The translations under genes were made by a program, and so were the position numbers. A DNA stretch of 64,000 bases, taken from NCBI RefSeq assembly GCF_014654675.1, contig NZ_BNBC01000012.1:133427-197426 (forward strand), in the 5' to 3' direction. This DNA comes from Streptomyces spiralis. Lineage in GTDB: Bacteria > Actinomycetota > Actinomycetes > Streptomycetales > Streptomycetaceae. The notes under the pieces are model-generated. The model searched no databases. It was given only the letters and a program-made list of their open reading frames with translations, and was not told the DNA's origin. Shown here piece after piece: positions 34,383 through 42,515 of this stretch. How positions within the stretch are numbered: position 1 is the first letter of the stretch; each line of letters starts with the position of its first letter.

Positions 34383-36056
34383 ATGCCCCCCACGCTCGCC
34401 TCGCTCGTCCACCACTCCGCGCTCAAACTGACCGTGCGCGCGGGCGAGGACCGCCTGGACGTGCCCGTCCGCTGGGCGCACGTCAGCGAGCTCGCCGATC
34501 CCGTGCCGTACATGGAGGGCGGGGAGCTGCTGCTGATCACCGCGCTCAAGCTGGACGCGGAGGACCCCGAGGCCATGCGCCGCTATGTGAAGCGGCTGGT
34601 CGGCGCCGGGGTGGTCGGGCTCGGCTTCGCCATCGGCGTCAACTACGACGAGGTCCCCAAGGCGCTGGTCGACGCGGCCGAGGAGGAGGGCCTGCCGCTG
34701 CTGGAGGTGCCCCGGCGCACCCCCTTCCTCGCGATCAGCAAGGCCGTCTCGGCCGCCATAGCCGCCGAGCAGTACCGCGCGGTCACGGCGGGCTTCGCCG
34801 CCCAGCGGGAGCTGACCAAGCAGGCGCTGAACGCCGGCCCCGAGGGGCTGCTGGCCGCCCTCGCGGCCCAGGTCGACGGCTGGGCGGCCCTCTACGACGC
34901 CTCGGGCGCCGTCGTCGCCACCGCACCCGAGTGGGCAGGCCGCAGGGCCGCACGGCTCACGGCGGACGTGGAACGGCTGCGGGACCGGCCCGCGCCCGCG
35001 AGCGCGGTCGTCGGCGGACCGGAGACCGAGGACCGGGTCGAGCTGCACTCCATCGGCACCTCACGCCGCCCGCGTGCCGCGCTCGCCGTCGGCACCGCCG
35101 CACCCCTGGGCACCGCCGAACGCTACGCCGTGCATTCCGCGATCGCCCTGCTGACCCTCACCACCGAACGCTCCCGCTCCCTGCACGCCGCCGAGCAGCG
35201 GATCGGCGCGGCCGTGCTGCGCATGCTGCTCGCCGGCCAGCCCGACCACGCCCGGGCCGTCGCCGGCGACCTGTACGGCGGCCTGCTGGACGCGCCGTTC
35301 CGCATGATCGTCGCCGAGTCGGCCTCGGCGTCCGCCGCGCGGGCGCACGCCGACGGGCACGCGCGCGTGCAGCCGGCCAAGCCCGCCTCCGCCGCCGCGA
35401 CGGCCGCCGCCGGCGGCAGCGGCGGCGGCGACCCGCTCTCCGTCCTCGCCGAGACCGTGGAGGCGGCTGCCGCACGCTCCGGGGAGGCGGTCCTCGTCGT
35501 GCCCGAGGGGGAGCGGCTGGTGGTGCTGGCCGGGGACGGCAGCGCGGCCGTCGCCGCGTGCGGCGAGTACGCCGCCGGCCTGGAGGCCGGGCGGGCGGCG
35601 GCGGTGCCGGAGCAGCCGGCCGGTGACCAGGACGAGCTGGTCGTGGGGCTGTCCGCGCCGGTCGGACCGATCGCGGCGGCCGCCGCCTACAAGCAGGCCG
35701 AGCAGGCGCTGTCGGTGGCGCGGCGGCGCGGCCGGGTGCTCGTCGAACACGAGCAGCTGGCCTCCGGTTCCGTGCTGCCGCTGCTGGCCGACGACGCCGT
35801 ACGGGCGTTCGCGGACGGGCTGCTGCGCGCGCTGTACGAGCACGACGCGACCGGGCGCGGCGACCTGGTGGCCTCGCTGCGGGCCTGGCTGTCGCGCCAC
35901 GGCCAGTGGGACGCCGCCGCCGCCGACCTCGGCGTGCACCGGCACACCCTGCGCTACCGGATGCGGCGGGTGGAGGAGATCCTCGGGCGCTCGCTGGACG
36001 ATCCGGACGTGCGGATGGAGCTGTGGCTGGCGCTGAAGGCGACCTCGACGGAGTAG
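34383..36056 (+). CDS. PucR-family transcriptional regulator, probable GABA-pathway regulator
   Basis: A 557-residue regulator with an N-terminal PucR ligand-sensing domain (LASLVHHSALKLTVRAGEDR onward, with the conserved VSELADPVPYMEGGELLLIT). A variable middle with a Gly/Ala-rich stretch near residue 340 follows. The C-terminal PucR/CdaR helix-turn-helix contains SRHGQWDAAAADLGVHRHTL and RYRMRRVEEILGRSL. I use the ATG at 34383, where the domain begins. PucR-type GabR proteins in other actinobacteria activate GABA use. Its position between gabT and the downstream dehydrogenase gene makes the same role likely here, though this is inference. Confidence 0.83.
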   Translation: MPPTLASLVHHSALKLTVRAGEDRLDVPVRWAHVSELADPVPYMEGGELLLITALKLDAEDPEAMRRYVKRLVGAGVVGLGFAIGVNYDEVPKALVDAAEEEGLPLLEVPRRTPFLAISKAVSAAIAAEQYRAVTAGFAAQRELTKQALNAGPEGLLAALAAQVDGWAALYDASGAVVATAPEWAGRRAARLTADVERLRDRPAPASAVVGGPETEDRVELHSIGTSRRPRAALAVGTAAPLGTAERYAVHSAIALLTLTTERSRSLHAAEQRIGAAVLRMLLAGQPDHARAVAGDLYGGLLDAPFRMIVAESASASAARAHADGHARVQPAKPASAAATAAAGGSGGGDPLSVLAETVEAAAARSGEAVLVVPEGERLVVLAGDGSAAVAACGEYAAGLEAGRAAAVPEQPAGDQDELVVGLSAPVGPIAAAAAYKQAEQALSVARRRGRVLVEHEQLASGSVLPLLADDAVRAFADGLLRALYEHDATGRGDLVASLRAWLSRHGQWDAAAADLGVHRHTLRYRMRRVEEILGRSLDDPDVRMELWLALKATSTE

Positions 36057-36196
36057 TCCGGAGCAGCAGTCCTGTGCCAAACCGTAGCGTCCGCGCCGCG
36101 TACTGCTCCACCTCGGACAAGCGTCCAGCCGCCGCCCCCGCCCTACCGTTGTCGGCGCAAGCACACACTCCGACGCGGAAGGGCCGGGACTCCTCT

Positions 36197-37642
36197 ATGA
36201 CTTCCACCCACGCCTTCTGGCTCGCCGGCCGCCAGGCCACCGGCGAGGACACCTACGACGTCACCTCCCCGTGGGACGGCCGGCTGGTCGGCAAGGTCAG
36301 CGTGCCGACCGACGCCCAGGTCGAGGAGGCCGTGGCCGCCGCGCACGCCGTGCTGGACGAGTTCGCCGCCACCCCGGCCCATGTGCGCGCCGCCGCCCTG
36401 GACCACGTCAGCAAGCGGCTGGCCGAGCGCACCGAGGAGATCGCGCAGCTGATCTCCGCCGAGAACGGCAAGCCGATCAAGTGGGCGCGCGGTGAGGTCG
36501 GGCGTGCGGTGTCCGTGTTCCGCCTCGCGGCGGAGGAGGCCCGCCGCTTCAACGGCGGCGAGGCCCAGCGCCTGGACACCGACGCGGGGGGCCAGGGCCG
36601 CCTCGCCGTCACCCGCCGCTTCCCGAAGGGTGTCGTCCTCGGCATCGCGCCGTTCAACTTCCCGCTGAACCTGTGCGCGCACAAGGTGGCCCCGGCCATC
36701 GCCGCCGGCGCTCCGATCATCCTCAAGCCGGCCCCGGCCACCCCGCTGTCCGGCCTGATCCTCGGTGAGCTGCTGGCCGAGACCGACCTGCCGGCCGGAT
36801 CCTGGTCCGTGCTCACCGTCACCAACGACAAGATGCCCCCCCTGGTGCAGGACGAGCGGCTGCCCGTCATCTCCTTCACCGGCTCCGACAAGGTCGGCTA
36901 CGCCATCGAGGCGTCGGTGCCGCACAAGCACTGCACCCTGGAGCTGGGCGGCAACGCTGCCGCGGTCGTCCTCGCCGACTACTCCTCCGACGCCGACCTC
37001 GACTGGGCCGCGAGCCGCATCGCGACCTTCTCGAACTACCAGGCCGGCCAGTCCTGCATCTCCGTGCAGCGTGTGATCGCCGACGCCTCCGTCTACGACC
37101 GCCTGCTGCCGCGCATCGTCGCCGCGGTCGAGGCGCAGGGCACCGGCGACCCGTCCGACGACGCCACCGACGTCGGCCCACTGGTGAGCGAGGACGCCGC
37201 CAAGCGCGTCGAGTCCTGGGTCGACGAGGCCGTGAACGCGGGCGCGAAGCTGCTCACCGGCGGCAAGCGCGACGGCGCCTCCTACGCCCCGACCGTCCTC
37301 GCCGACGTCCCGGCCGGTGTCACCCTCGCCACGGAGGAGGTCTTCGGCCCGGTCCTCACCGTGCAGAAGGTCGACGGCGAGACCGAGGCGTTCGCCGCGG
37401 TCAACGACTCCAAGTTCGGCCTGCAGGCGGGTGTGTTCACCCGCGACCTGCAGACGGCGTTCCGCGCCCACCGCGCACTGGAGGTCGGCGGCGTCGTCAT
37501 CGGCGACGCCCCGTCCTACCGCGCCGACCAGATGCCGTACGGCGGTGTCAAGCAGTCCGGCGTGGGCCGCGAGGGTGTGCGCTCGGCCATGGACGACTAC
37601 ACCTACGAGCGTGTCCTGGTCCTGACCGGCCTCGCTCTGTAA
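36197..37642 (+). CDS. gabD: Aldehyde dehydrogenase, probable succinate-semialdehyde dehydrogenase
   Basis: A 481-residue NAD(P)-dependent aldehyde dehydrogenase. Catalytic residues are in place: PFNFPLN with the oxyanion Asn, FTGSDKVGYAIE, the base Glu in LELGGNAAAVV and the nucleophile Cys in GQSCISVQR. The neighbouring PucR regulator and gabT point to succinic semialdehyde to succinate as the reaction. Sequence alone is also compatible with lactaldehyde- or phosphonoacetaldehyde-type dehydrogenases, because the PFNFPLNL pattern is shared with them. The ATG at 36197 is preceded by a poor ribosome binding site. A strong terminator follows, and right of it the conserved gene order breaks. Confidence 0.78.
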   Translation: MTSTHAFWLAGRQATGEDTYDVTSPWDGRLVGKVSVPTDAQVEEAVAAAHAVLDEFAATPAHVRAAALDHVSKRLAERTEEIAQLISAENGKPIKWARGEVGRAVSVFRLAAEEARRFNGGEAQRLDTDAGGQGRLAVTRRFPKGVVLGIAPFNFPLNLCAHKVAPAIAAGAPIILKPAPATPLSGLILGELLAETDLPAGSWSVLTVTNDKMPPLVQDERLPVISFTGSDKVGYAIEASVPHKHCTLELGGNAAAVVLADYSSDADLDWAASRIATFSNYQAGQSCISVQRVIADASVYDRLLPRIVAAVEAQGTGDPSDDATDVGPLVSEDAAKRVESWVDEAVNAGAKLLTGGKRDGASYAPTVLADVPAGVTLATEEVFGPVLTVQKVDGETEAFAAVNDSKFGLQAGVFTRDLQTAFRAHRALEVGGVVIGDAPSYRADQMPYGGVKQSGVGREGVRSAMDDYTYERVLVLTGLAL

Positions 37643-37665
37643 GGCCCGGCGACGGATCACCGACG

Positions 37666-37700
37666 ACGGCCGCAGCCCGCTGTGCGGGGGCTGCGGCCGT
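37666..37700 (+). terminator. Intrinsic terminator after gabD
   Basis: A perfect 13-bp stem (ACGGCCGCAGCCC and GGGCTGCGGCCGT) with a nine-base loop is followed by TCCGCTTTT, a real T tract. Confidence 0.9.
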
Positions 37701-37732
37701 TCCGCTTTTGCCCGCCTTGAACTGCAGAGACG

Positions 37733-37906
37733 GACGGAGAGGTCGTCAGCTATCAGGTGAAGTGGCGGGCCGACGGCAAGCGCACGGGTGAGTGGCAGCA
37801 CGAGCGGTTCGACGGAGACGAGGCCGGCAAGACGGCGGCCGAACTGTTCAAGAACGCCGTCGACGAGGCTGGGCAGAACTGGCCGCCGGGCTGGGTCAAG
37901 GGCCGA
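37733..37906 (+). pseudogene. N-terminal fragment of a tyrosine-type phage/plasmid integrase
   Basis: The reading frame encodes VSYQVKWRADGKRTGEW, then HERFDGDEAGKTAAELFKNA and NWPPGWVKG. This is the arm-binding N-terminal domain that opens many actinobacterial site-specific integrases. After about 58 residues the similarity stops: there is no core-binding or catalytic domain (no Arg-His-Arg-Tyr set) before the convergent MarR gene. It is therefore a remnant of an integrated element. No tRNA or repeated attachment sequence is seen beside it. Confidence 0.65.
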
Positions 37907-37966
37907 CCTGCCGGCGTCCTGACCCGCTCACCACGCCCCGGCCGCGCCCCGGCCGGGACCCCTGAC

Positions 37967-38044
37967 CCCTTTCAACCGTGCAATGCGTTCTGCAAGCACT
38001 GCTTCGTCTCGGCGACCAAGCGCGGCGAGTACATGCCGCTCCAA
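37967..38044 (+). pseudogene. Fragment resembling a radical SAM cluster motif
   Basis: In the same frame as the integrase fragment, after a Pro/Arg-rich junction, the translation reads PFQPCNAFCKHCFVSATKRG then EYMPL. CxxxCxxC preceded by Pro and followed by an aromatic residue is the pattern of the 4Fe-4S site of radical SAM enzymes. Only about 26 residues are preserved before the frame runs antisense through the MarR gene, so this cannot be a working enzyme. A chance match in a short frame cannot be excluded. Confidence 0.35.
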
Positions 38045-38059
38045 CTGGTCCGGCGGCGG

Positions 38060-38506
38060 CTATCCCGGCCGGCCGTGGGTGCCCGCCTCGAGGGTTGCGC
38101 GAAGGACGGCCAGGGTCGAGGCGATACGGGCCAGGTCGTCGGAGGGAACCGCCGCGGTCAGGGAGATGAGCTCGCTTTCGACAATGGGGCGGGAAGCGGA
38201 CAACTGCTTCTCGCCCGCGGAGGTGAGGCGGAGGACGGACGAGCGGCGGTCCTGGGGATGCGCGACCCGCAGGCACCAGCCCGCAGCCACCAGCCGGTCG
38301 ACCGCCTTGCTGACGGCCCCCACGGTGATCGCCAGTTCGCTGACGATGTCGAGCACGCGGCACCCCGGCACGCGGTCGATGATCTCCAGAACTTCGAACT
38401 GTCCCAGCCCCAGCCCTAGTTCGGCGCGCAACCGGGTGTTCACCGCGTTGTAGAGCCGGGTCTCGACGCGGACCAGATCGGTGAAGGTCTGGGTGATGCG
38501 GTTCAC
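38060..38506 (-). CDS. MarR-family transcriptional regulator
   Basis: A 148-residue winged-helix regulator. The DNA-binding part runs through FEVLEIIDRVPGCRVLDIVS, the recognition helix ITVGAVSKAVDRLVAAGW and the wing HPQDRRSSVLRLTSAGEKQL, flanked by the helical dimerisation arms typical of MarR. The GTG start at 38506 follows GGAG at five bases. It is divergent from an esterase gene, and the 110-base spacer contains repeated ATTCC-N2-GGAAT palindromes. The usual arrangement for such pairs is that the regulator represses both genes until a small aromatic or lipophilic ligand binds. The ligand here is unknown. Confidence 0.88.
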   Translation of the reverse strand: MNRITQTFTDLVRVETRLYNAVNTRLRAELGLGLGQFEVLEIIDRVPGCRVLDIVSELAITVGAVSKAVDRLVAAGWCLRVAHPQDRRSSVLRLTSAGEKQLSASRPIVESELISLTAAVPSDDLARIASTLAVLRATLEAGTHGRPG

Positions 38507-38581
38507 ATTGGCTCCAATAGATTCCCAGGAATCATCTTCCTTGGAATCCGGTTGGGTCCGAACAGATGGATTCCAAGGAAT
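38507..38581. promoter_or_regulatory. Cluster of ATTCC-N2-GGAAT operators between MarR and esterase genes
   Basis: Three copies of the palindrome ATTCC-N2-GGAAT lie at 38521-38532, 38536-38547 (first base C instead of A) and 38570-38581. Spacings between centres are 15 and 34 bases. A fourth, related palindrome ATTGG-CT-CCAAT lies at 38507-38518 against the MarR start codon. Longer inverted repeats (TTCCTTGGAATCC against GGATTCCAAGGAA) link the second and third. They are strong candidates for binding sites of the adjacent MarR protein. Confidence 0.75.
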
Positions 38582-38614
38582 TCATTTTCGCACCCCGACC
38601 CATGGAGACCCCGC

Positions 38615-39544
38615 ATGTCCCGAGAGCAGCGCGACGCCCTGGACGCCATACTCCGTTCCGCCCCCCGCAGCGAGACGCGGCCCACTCCCGAGGAGCAGCG
38701 CAGCGGATTCGCCGCGGCTGTCACCCGCCCCACGCCGGAAGGCATGGTCACCCGTAGGACCGTCCTGGGCGGGCGACCGGCACTGGAGCTGGAGCCGGCC
38801 GAAGCCTCCGGCCGCGGCCGACTGCTCTACCTGCACGGTGGCGGCTACGTCATCGGCTCACCGGACACCCACGCAGGCCTGGTCGGTGAACTGGCCCGCC
38901 GCGCGGGGCTGCGCGCGACGTCGGTGGATTACCGGCGGGCGCCCGAGCACCCTTTCCCCGCAGCTGTCGACGACGGGCTCGCGGCCTACCGCGAGCTGCT
39001 GGCGTCGGGCACCGACCCACGGGACCTCGTCATGGCCGGTGACTCCGCCGGTGGCGGCTTGAGCATCGCCACGCTGCTCGCCGCCCGGGAGGCCGGGCTG
39101 CCGCAACCAGCCGCCGTGGTCGTCTTCTCCCCCTGGGTCGACCTCACCCTCGCCGGCGGAAGTATCCGTTCCAAGGAGAGCGCCGACCCCATTTTCACAG
39201 AGGCCGACCTACGTGCCTACGCCGATCTCTACGTCGGCGCAGGCGACAGGGCGCATCCCCTGGCCAGTCCGGTGTTCGCCGGCCTCACCCGACTGGCCCC
39301 ACTTCTCGTGCAGGTCGGGGCGAACGAGGTGCTCCTCGACGACGCGGTCCGGCTGGCCGGCCGTGCGGGTGCCGACGGCGTCGAGGTCACGCTCGAAGTC
39401 GGCCCCGGCCTCCCGCATGTCTTCCAGCACCACTACGGTCGCCTCGACGAGGCGGACGCCGCACTCGACCGCGCCGCCCGCTTCCTCACCGCCCACCTGA
39501 GCGCAGGGCGCCCGGACGCCGACCTTCTCGAACCGGTCCACTGA
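38615..39544 (+). CDS. Alpha/beta hydrolase, hormone-sensitive-lipase-type esterase
   Basis: A 309-residue family IV (HSL-type) esterase. The oxyanion-hole motif LYLHGGGYVIGS lies near residue 75, the nucleophile elbow GDSAGGG near 142, the acidic residue in VGANEVLLDDA near 235 and the catalytic His in GLPHVFQHH near 268. No signal peptide is seen, so it is cytoplasmic and acts on short acyl esters. The ATG at 38615 is chosen because the family's N-terminal cap helix follows it. An upstream in-frame ATG overlaps the operator. Regulation by the divergent MarR protein is likely. Two strong terminator hairpins follow. Confidence 0.88.
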   Translation: MSREQRDALDAILRSAPRSETRPTPEEQRSGFAAAVTRPTPEGMVTRRTVLGGRPALELEPAEASGRGRLLYLHGGGYVIGSPDTHAGLVGELARRAGLRATSVDYRRAPEHPFPAAVDDGLAAYRELLASGTDPRDLVMAGDSAGGGLSIATLLAAREAGLPQPAAVVVFSPWVDLTLAGGSIRSKESADPIFTEADLRAYADLYVGAGDRAHPLASPVFAGLTRLAPLLVQVGANEVLLDDAVRLAGRAGADGVEVTLEVGPGLPHVFQHHYGRLDEADAALDRAARFLTAHLSAGRPDADLLEPVH

Positions 39545-39565
39545 CACCGGTCCGGACGGCCTCCA

Positions 39566-39682
39566 CGTGATGTCGGCGACGGCCGCAGGAGCACCATCGC
39601 CGACATCACGGGTTCAGTCCTCTCGCTGATCAAGTGGATGGTGGGCCCGGCGGCCCGGCGGCCCGGAGGGCGCCGGGCCCAC
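39566..39682. terminator. Two consecutive strong hairpins between the esterase gene and the glycosidase pseudogene
   Basis: First hairpin: CGTGATGTCGGCGA (39566-39579) against TCGCCGACATCACG (39597-39610), a perfect 14-bp stem. Second hairpin: GTGGGCCCGGCG (39641-39652) against CGCCGGGCCCAC (39671-39682). They lie between convergent genes and probably serve both strands. Confidence 0.85.
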
Positions 39683-39704
39683 TGTGCCGGCTCCTTCCGG
39701 ACCC

Positions 39705-41035
39705 TCAACCGGAGAAGCCGACGCGCGCGAGCCGCAGCGTGCCGCGCAGCACGAGGCGGACGTCGTGCACGCCGTCGGCGGTGAACCCGGCGCGGACGAT
39801 GGCGTACTCGTACGGGTCCGACGTGGACGTGGCCGGAGCCGGGGTGAGGACGGCGAGGGCCGGGCCGCCGTCCAGGGAGATCTCGGCGGCGCCCTCACCG
39901 GACAGCTCGGCGGTCACCCCCCGTGCGCCCTCCCCGAAGTCGCAGCTCCGGTAGACCAGTTCGCCCGTCCTGCCGGTCGCCGCCGTCACCGCGTCGCCCG
40001 ACGTCCTGGACCGGTCGACGATCTCGATGCCGGACTGCTCGTCGAAGTCGGCGGCCTCCAGGCCGCGTTCGCGCACCGGGCGGGGCGCGGCGGGTTCGCC
40101 GTCGAGGGTGAGGGTGGTGCGCAGACGGATGTCCTCGCTGGAGGCGCCGACGAGCAGTTCGTAGGGGCCCGGCTCCAGGCGCCGGCGCCCCTGGGCGACG
40201 TCCCAGAACGCGAAGGCGGACAGCGGGAGTCCGAAGACCGCCTCCAGTGAGCCGCCCGGGGCGAGCGTCACGCGGCGGTGAGCGGCCAGTTCGCGGCGCG
40301 GACGGGGGACCGAAGGGTTCATTGCCCGCAGGTAGAGCTGGACCACCTCGTCCGCGGTGACGTCCCCGGTGTTGGTGACGGTGCAGGAGACGCGGACCGT
40401 CTCGCCGTCGGCGCGGGCGCTCAGGCCGTCGTAGGCGAACGACGCGTAGGACAGCCCGTGCCCGAACGGGAACAGCGCGGTGCCCTCGAAGTAGAGGTAG
40501 GTCTGGCGGCTGCCGATGACGTCGTAGTCGAGCAGGCCGGGCAGGTCGGAGTCGTCCGCGTACCAGGTCTGCGGGAGCCGGCCGGCGGGAGAGACGTCGC
40601 CGGCGAGCACCCGGGCCAGCGCGGTGCCGGCCGCCTGCCCGCCGTGCGCGGTCCACAGCATCGCGCGCAGCGGTGCGGGGTCGACGGCGTACGGGTACGC
40701 CGAGACCAGCACCAGCGCCGTGTTCGGGGTGGCGGCGCGGGCGGCGCTCAGCAGCCGTTCCTGGTGGCCGGGCAGGAGCGCGCCGGGCAGGCCGTCGAGG
40801 ACCGGGCCGCCGAGCCGGGCGCGCACCCGGACCGCGTCCGGACCCCACGGCTCGACGCGCACGGTCTCCTGACGGCCGCTCCACTCCAGCGCGCCGTCCC
40901 GCTCACGGAACGTGCCGACGGTGGGGGAGGACTGGGCGAGGCCGACCTTGGGCCGGAGCGCGGCGGGCGCCTCGGCGGGCGTTTCGGCGGATGCCTCGGG
41001 AGCGTTTCGGGCGGTGCTGCGGCGGGCTGGTTCAC
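39705..41035 (-). pseudogene. Chimeric glycosidase remnant: GH31 N-terminus fused to GH3 C-terminus
   Basis: The gene opens with a GTG at 41035 behind AGGAG and reads NQPAAAPPET. A shift of one base near 41003 is then needed to continue into VGLAQSSPTVGTFRERDGA and WSGRQETVRVEPWGPDAV, the N-terminal beta-sandwich opening of GH31 alpha-glycosidases. Near 40770 this changes in frame to GH3 sequence: PGHQERLLSAARAATPNTAL, the FPFGHGLSY block, a fibronectin-III-like domain and a C-terminal CBM6-like module. Both catalytic barrels are missing, including the GH3 nucleophile Asp and the GH31 acid/base pair, so the product cannot be a working glycosidase. An internal deletion between two adjacent genes plus a frameshift explains it. 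The upstream LacI regulator belonged to the same system. Confidence 0.78.
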
Positions 41036-41198
41036 GGGCGTGCTCCTGAAGGGTGCGGGCAGGGCGATGCCCCCGGTGGAGAGAGCTCCGCGTACGGAGG
41101 GAGGATCAGGGCGCGTACGGCGTGGGGTGCGGCGTGGAGGATGTGCGGGCGGTGCGCAGGGATCCGGACGAGGAGGGCGTGCGGGCGGTGCGCGTGGG

Positions 41199-42212
41199 TC
41201 AGGGTGCGGACGGGGCCGGTCCCGAGCTGGCCCGGACGGTGAGTTCGGGGGCGAGGAGCACCACCTCGTCCCGGCCGCGCCCGTCGAGCTTGGCCACCAG
41301 GTGCTCGACCGCGCGGCGGCCCATCTCCTGGGCGGGGACCGCGACGGAGGTCAGCCGCACCGAGGCCTGGACGGCGACCTGCTCGGGGCAGATCGCGACC
41401 ACCGAGACGTCCTCGGGCACGGCCCGGCCCTGCTGGCGCAGCAGGGCGAGCAGCGGTTCCACAGCGGACTCGTTCTGCACGACGAAGCCGGTGGTGCCCG
41501 GACGCTCGTCGAAGATGCGGGCGAGGGTCGCGGCCATCGCGTCGTACCCGCCCTCGCAGGGGCGGTGCAGCACCTTCAGGCCCAGCTCCCGGGCGCGGGA
41601 GCGCAGCCCGTCCAGGGTGCGCTCGGCGAAACCGGTGTGCCGCTCGTAGACGGCGGGCGCCTCGCCTATGACAGCGATGTCGCGGTGGCCCAGCACCGCC
41701 AGGTGTTCCAGGCACAGCGCGCCCGTCGCGCCCCAGTCCAGGTCGACGCAGGTCAGGCCGGTGGTGTCGGCGGGCAGGCCGATCAGGACCGAGGGCTGGC
41801 CGGTCCCGCGCAGCAGCGGCAGCCGCTCGTCCTGGAGTTCGACGTCCATGACGATCATCGCGTCGGCCAGTCCGCTGCCGGTCACCCGGCGCACGGCGTC
41901 GGGGCCCTCCTCGCCGGTGAGCAGCAGGACGTCGTAGCCGTGGGTGCGGGCGGTGGTGGCGACCGCGATGGCGATCTCCATCATCACCGGCACGTACATG
42001 TCCGTGCGCAGTGGGATCATCAGGGCGATGATGTTCGACCTGCTGCTGGCCAGGGCGCGGGCGCCGGCGTTCGGGTGGTAGCCGAGCTCCCGGATGCTCT
42101 GCTCGACCCGCTGCCGGGTGCTCGCGGAGATGGACCGCTTGCCGCTGAGGACATAGCTCACCGTGCTCGCCGAGACTCCGGCGTGCTGGGCGACCTCGGC
42201 GAGGGTGACCAT
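41199..42212 (-). CDS. LacI-family transcriptional regulator
   Basis: A 337-residue sugar-responsive repressor. The LacI helix-turn-helix VTLAEVAQHAGVSASTVSYV begins at residue 2, with the hinge helix ELGYHPNAGARALASSRSN and a periplasmic-binding-protein-type effector domain (ALMIPLRTDMYVPVMMEIAI to the end). The ATG at 42212 has GGAG six bases upstream and gives the canonical N-terminus. The operator GAAGCGCTTC lies 20 bases upstream, so autoregulation is expected. Its natural target was probably the glycosidase genes downstream, now fused and inactive, so the regulator may be an orphan. Confidence 0.9.
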   Translation of the reverse strand: MVTLAEVAQHAGVSASTVSYVLSGKRSISASTRQRVEQSIRELGYHPNAGARALASSRSNIIALMIPLRTDMYVPVMMEIAIAVATTARTHGYDVLLLTGEEGPDAVRRVTGSGLADAMIVMDVELQDERLPLLRGTGQPSVLIGLPADTTGLTCVDLDWGATGALCLEHLAVLGHRDIAVIGEAPAVYERHTGFAERTLDGLRSRARELGLKVLHRPCEGGYDAMAATLARIFDERPGTTGFVVQNESAVEPLLALLRQQGRAVPEDVSVVAICPEQVAVQASVRLTSVAVPAQEMGRRAVEHLVAKLDGRGRDEVVLLAPELTVRASSGPAPSAP

Positions 42213-42231
42213 CCAGCTCTCCAAGCTTTGT

Positions 42232-42344
42232 GAAGCGCTTCGACTGGCGCGCGTTTCCGACAGGAACTGTATAGGGGTGGTTCGACAGTAGCTTCAGTGA
42301 GAGTGGGTGTCCATAGTGTGTCGAAGTGTGTCGAAGCGCTTCGA
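42232..42344. promoter_or_regulatory. Two LacI-type operators in the spacer between LacI and CDP-alcohol phosphotransferase genes
   Basis: GAAGCGCTTC at 42232-42241 and the perfect 14-bp palindrome TCGAAGCGCTTCGA at 42331-42344 share the CG-centred core typical of LacI-family sites. A half site TCGAAG lies at 42321. They are about 100 bases apart, which would allow looping. Confidence 0.75.
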
Positions 42345-42515
42345 CTGCTTCGATCGTCTTCCCCGCGAGCCGAGCGCCGACACGGGCGGTGATCCGCGAC
42401 GGGACTCCTCGGCCGATCCTCGGCGCAACTCCTCTGACCGGAACGTCCACCATGTCATCATGGCGCTTGCCGTGGCACCGGGGGTGGTGCCGTTACGGGG
42501 ACGCGAGGGGGGCTC

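Noticed and set aside
37643..38060. tRNA or attachment site beside the integrase fragment
   Set aside because: I looked for a T-loop-like GGTTCGA-type sequence and acceptor-stem pairing and found none, and no flanking direct repeat was seen.
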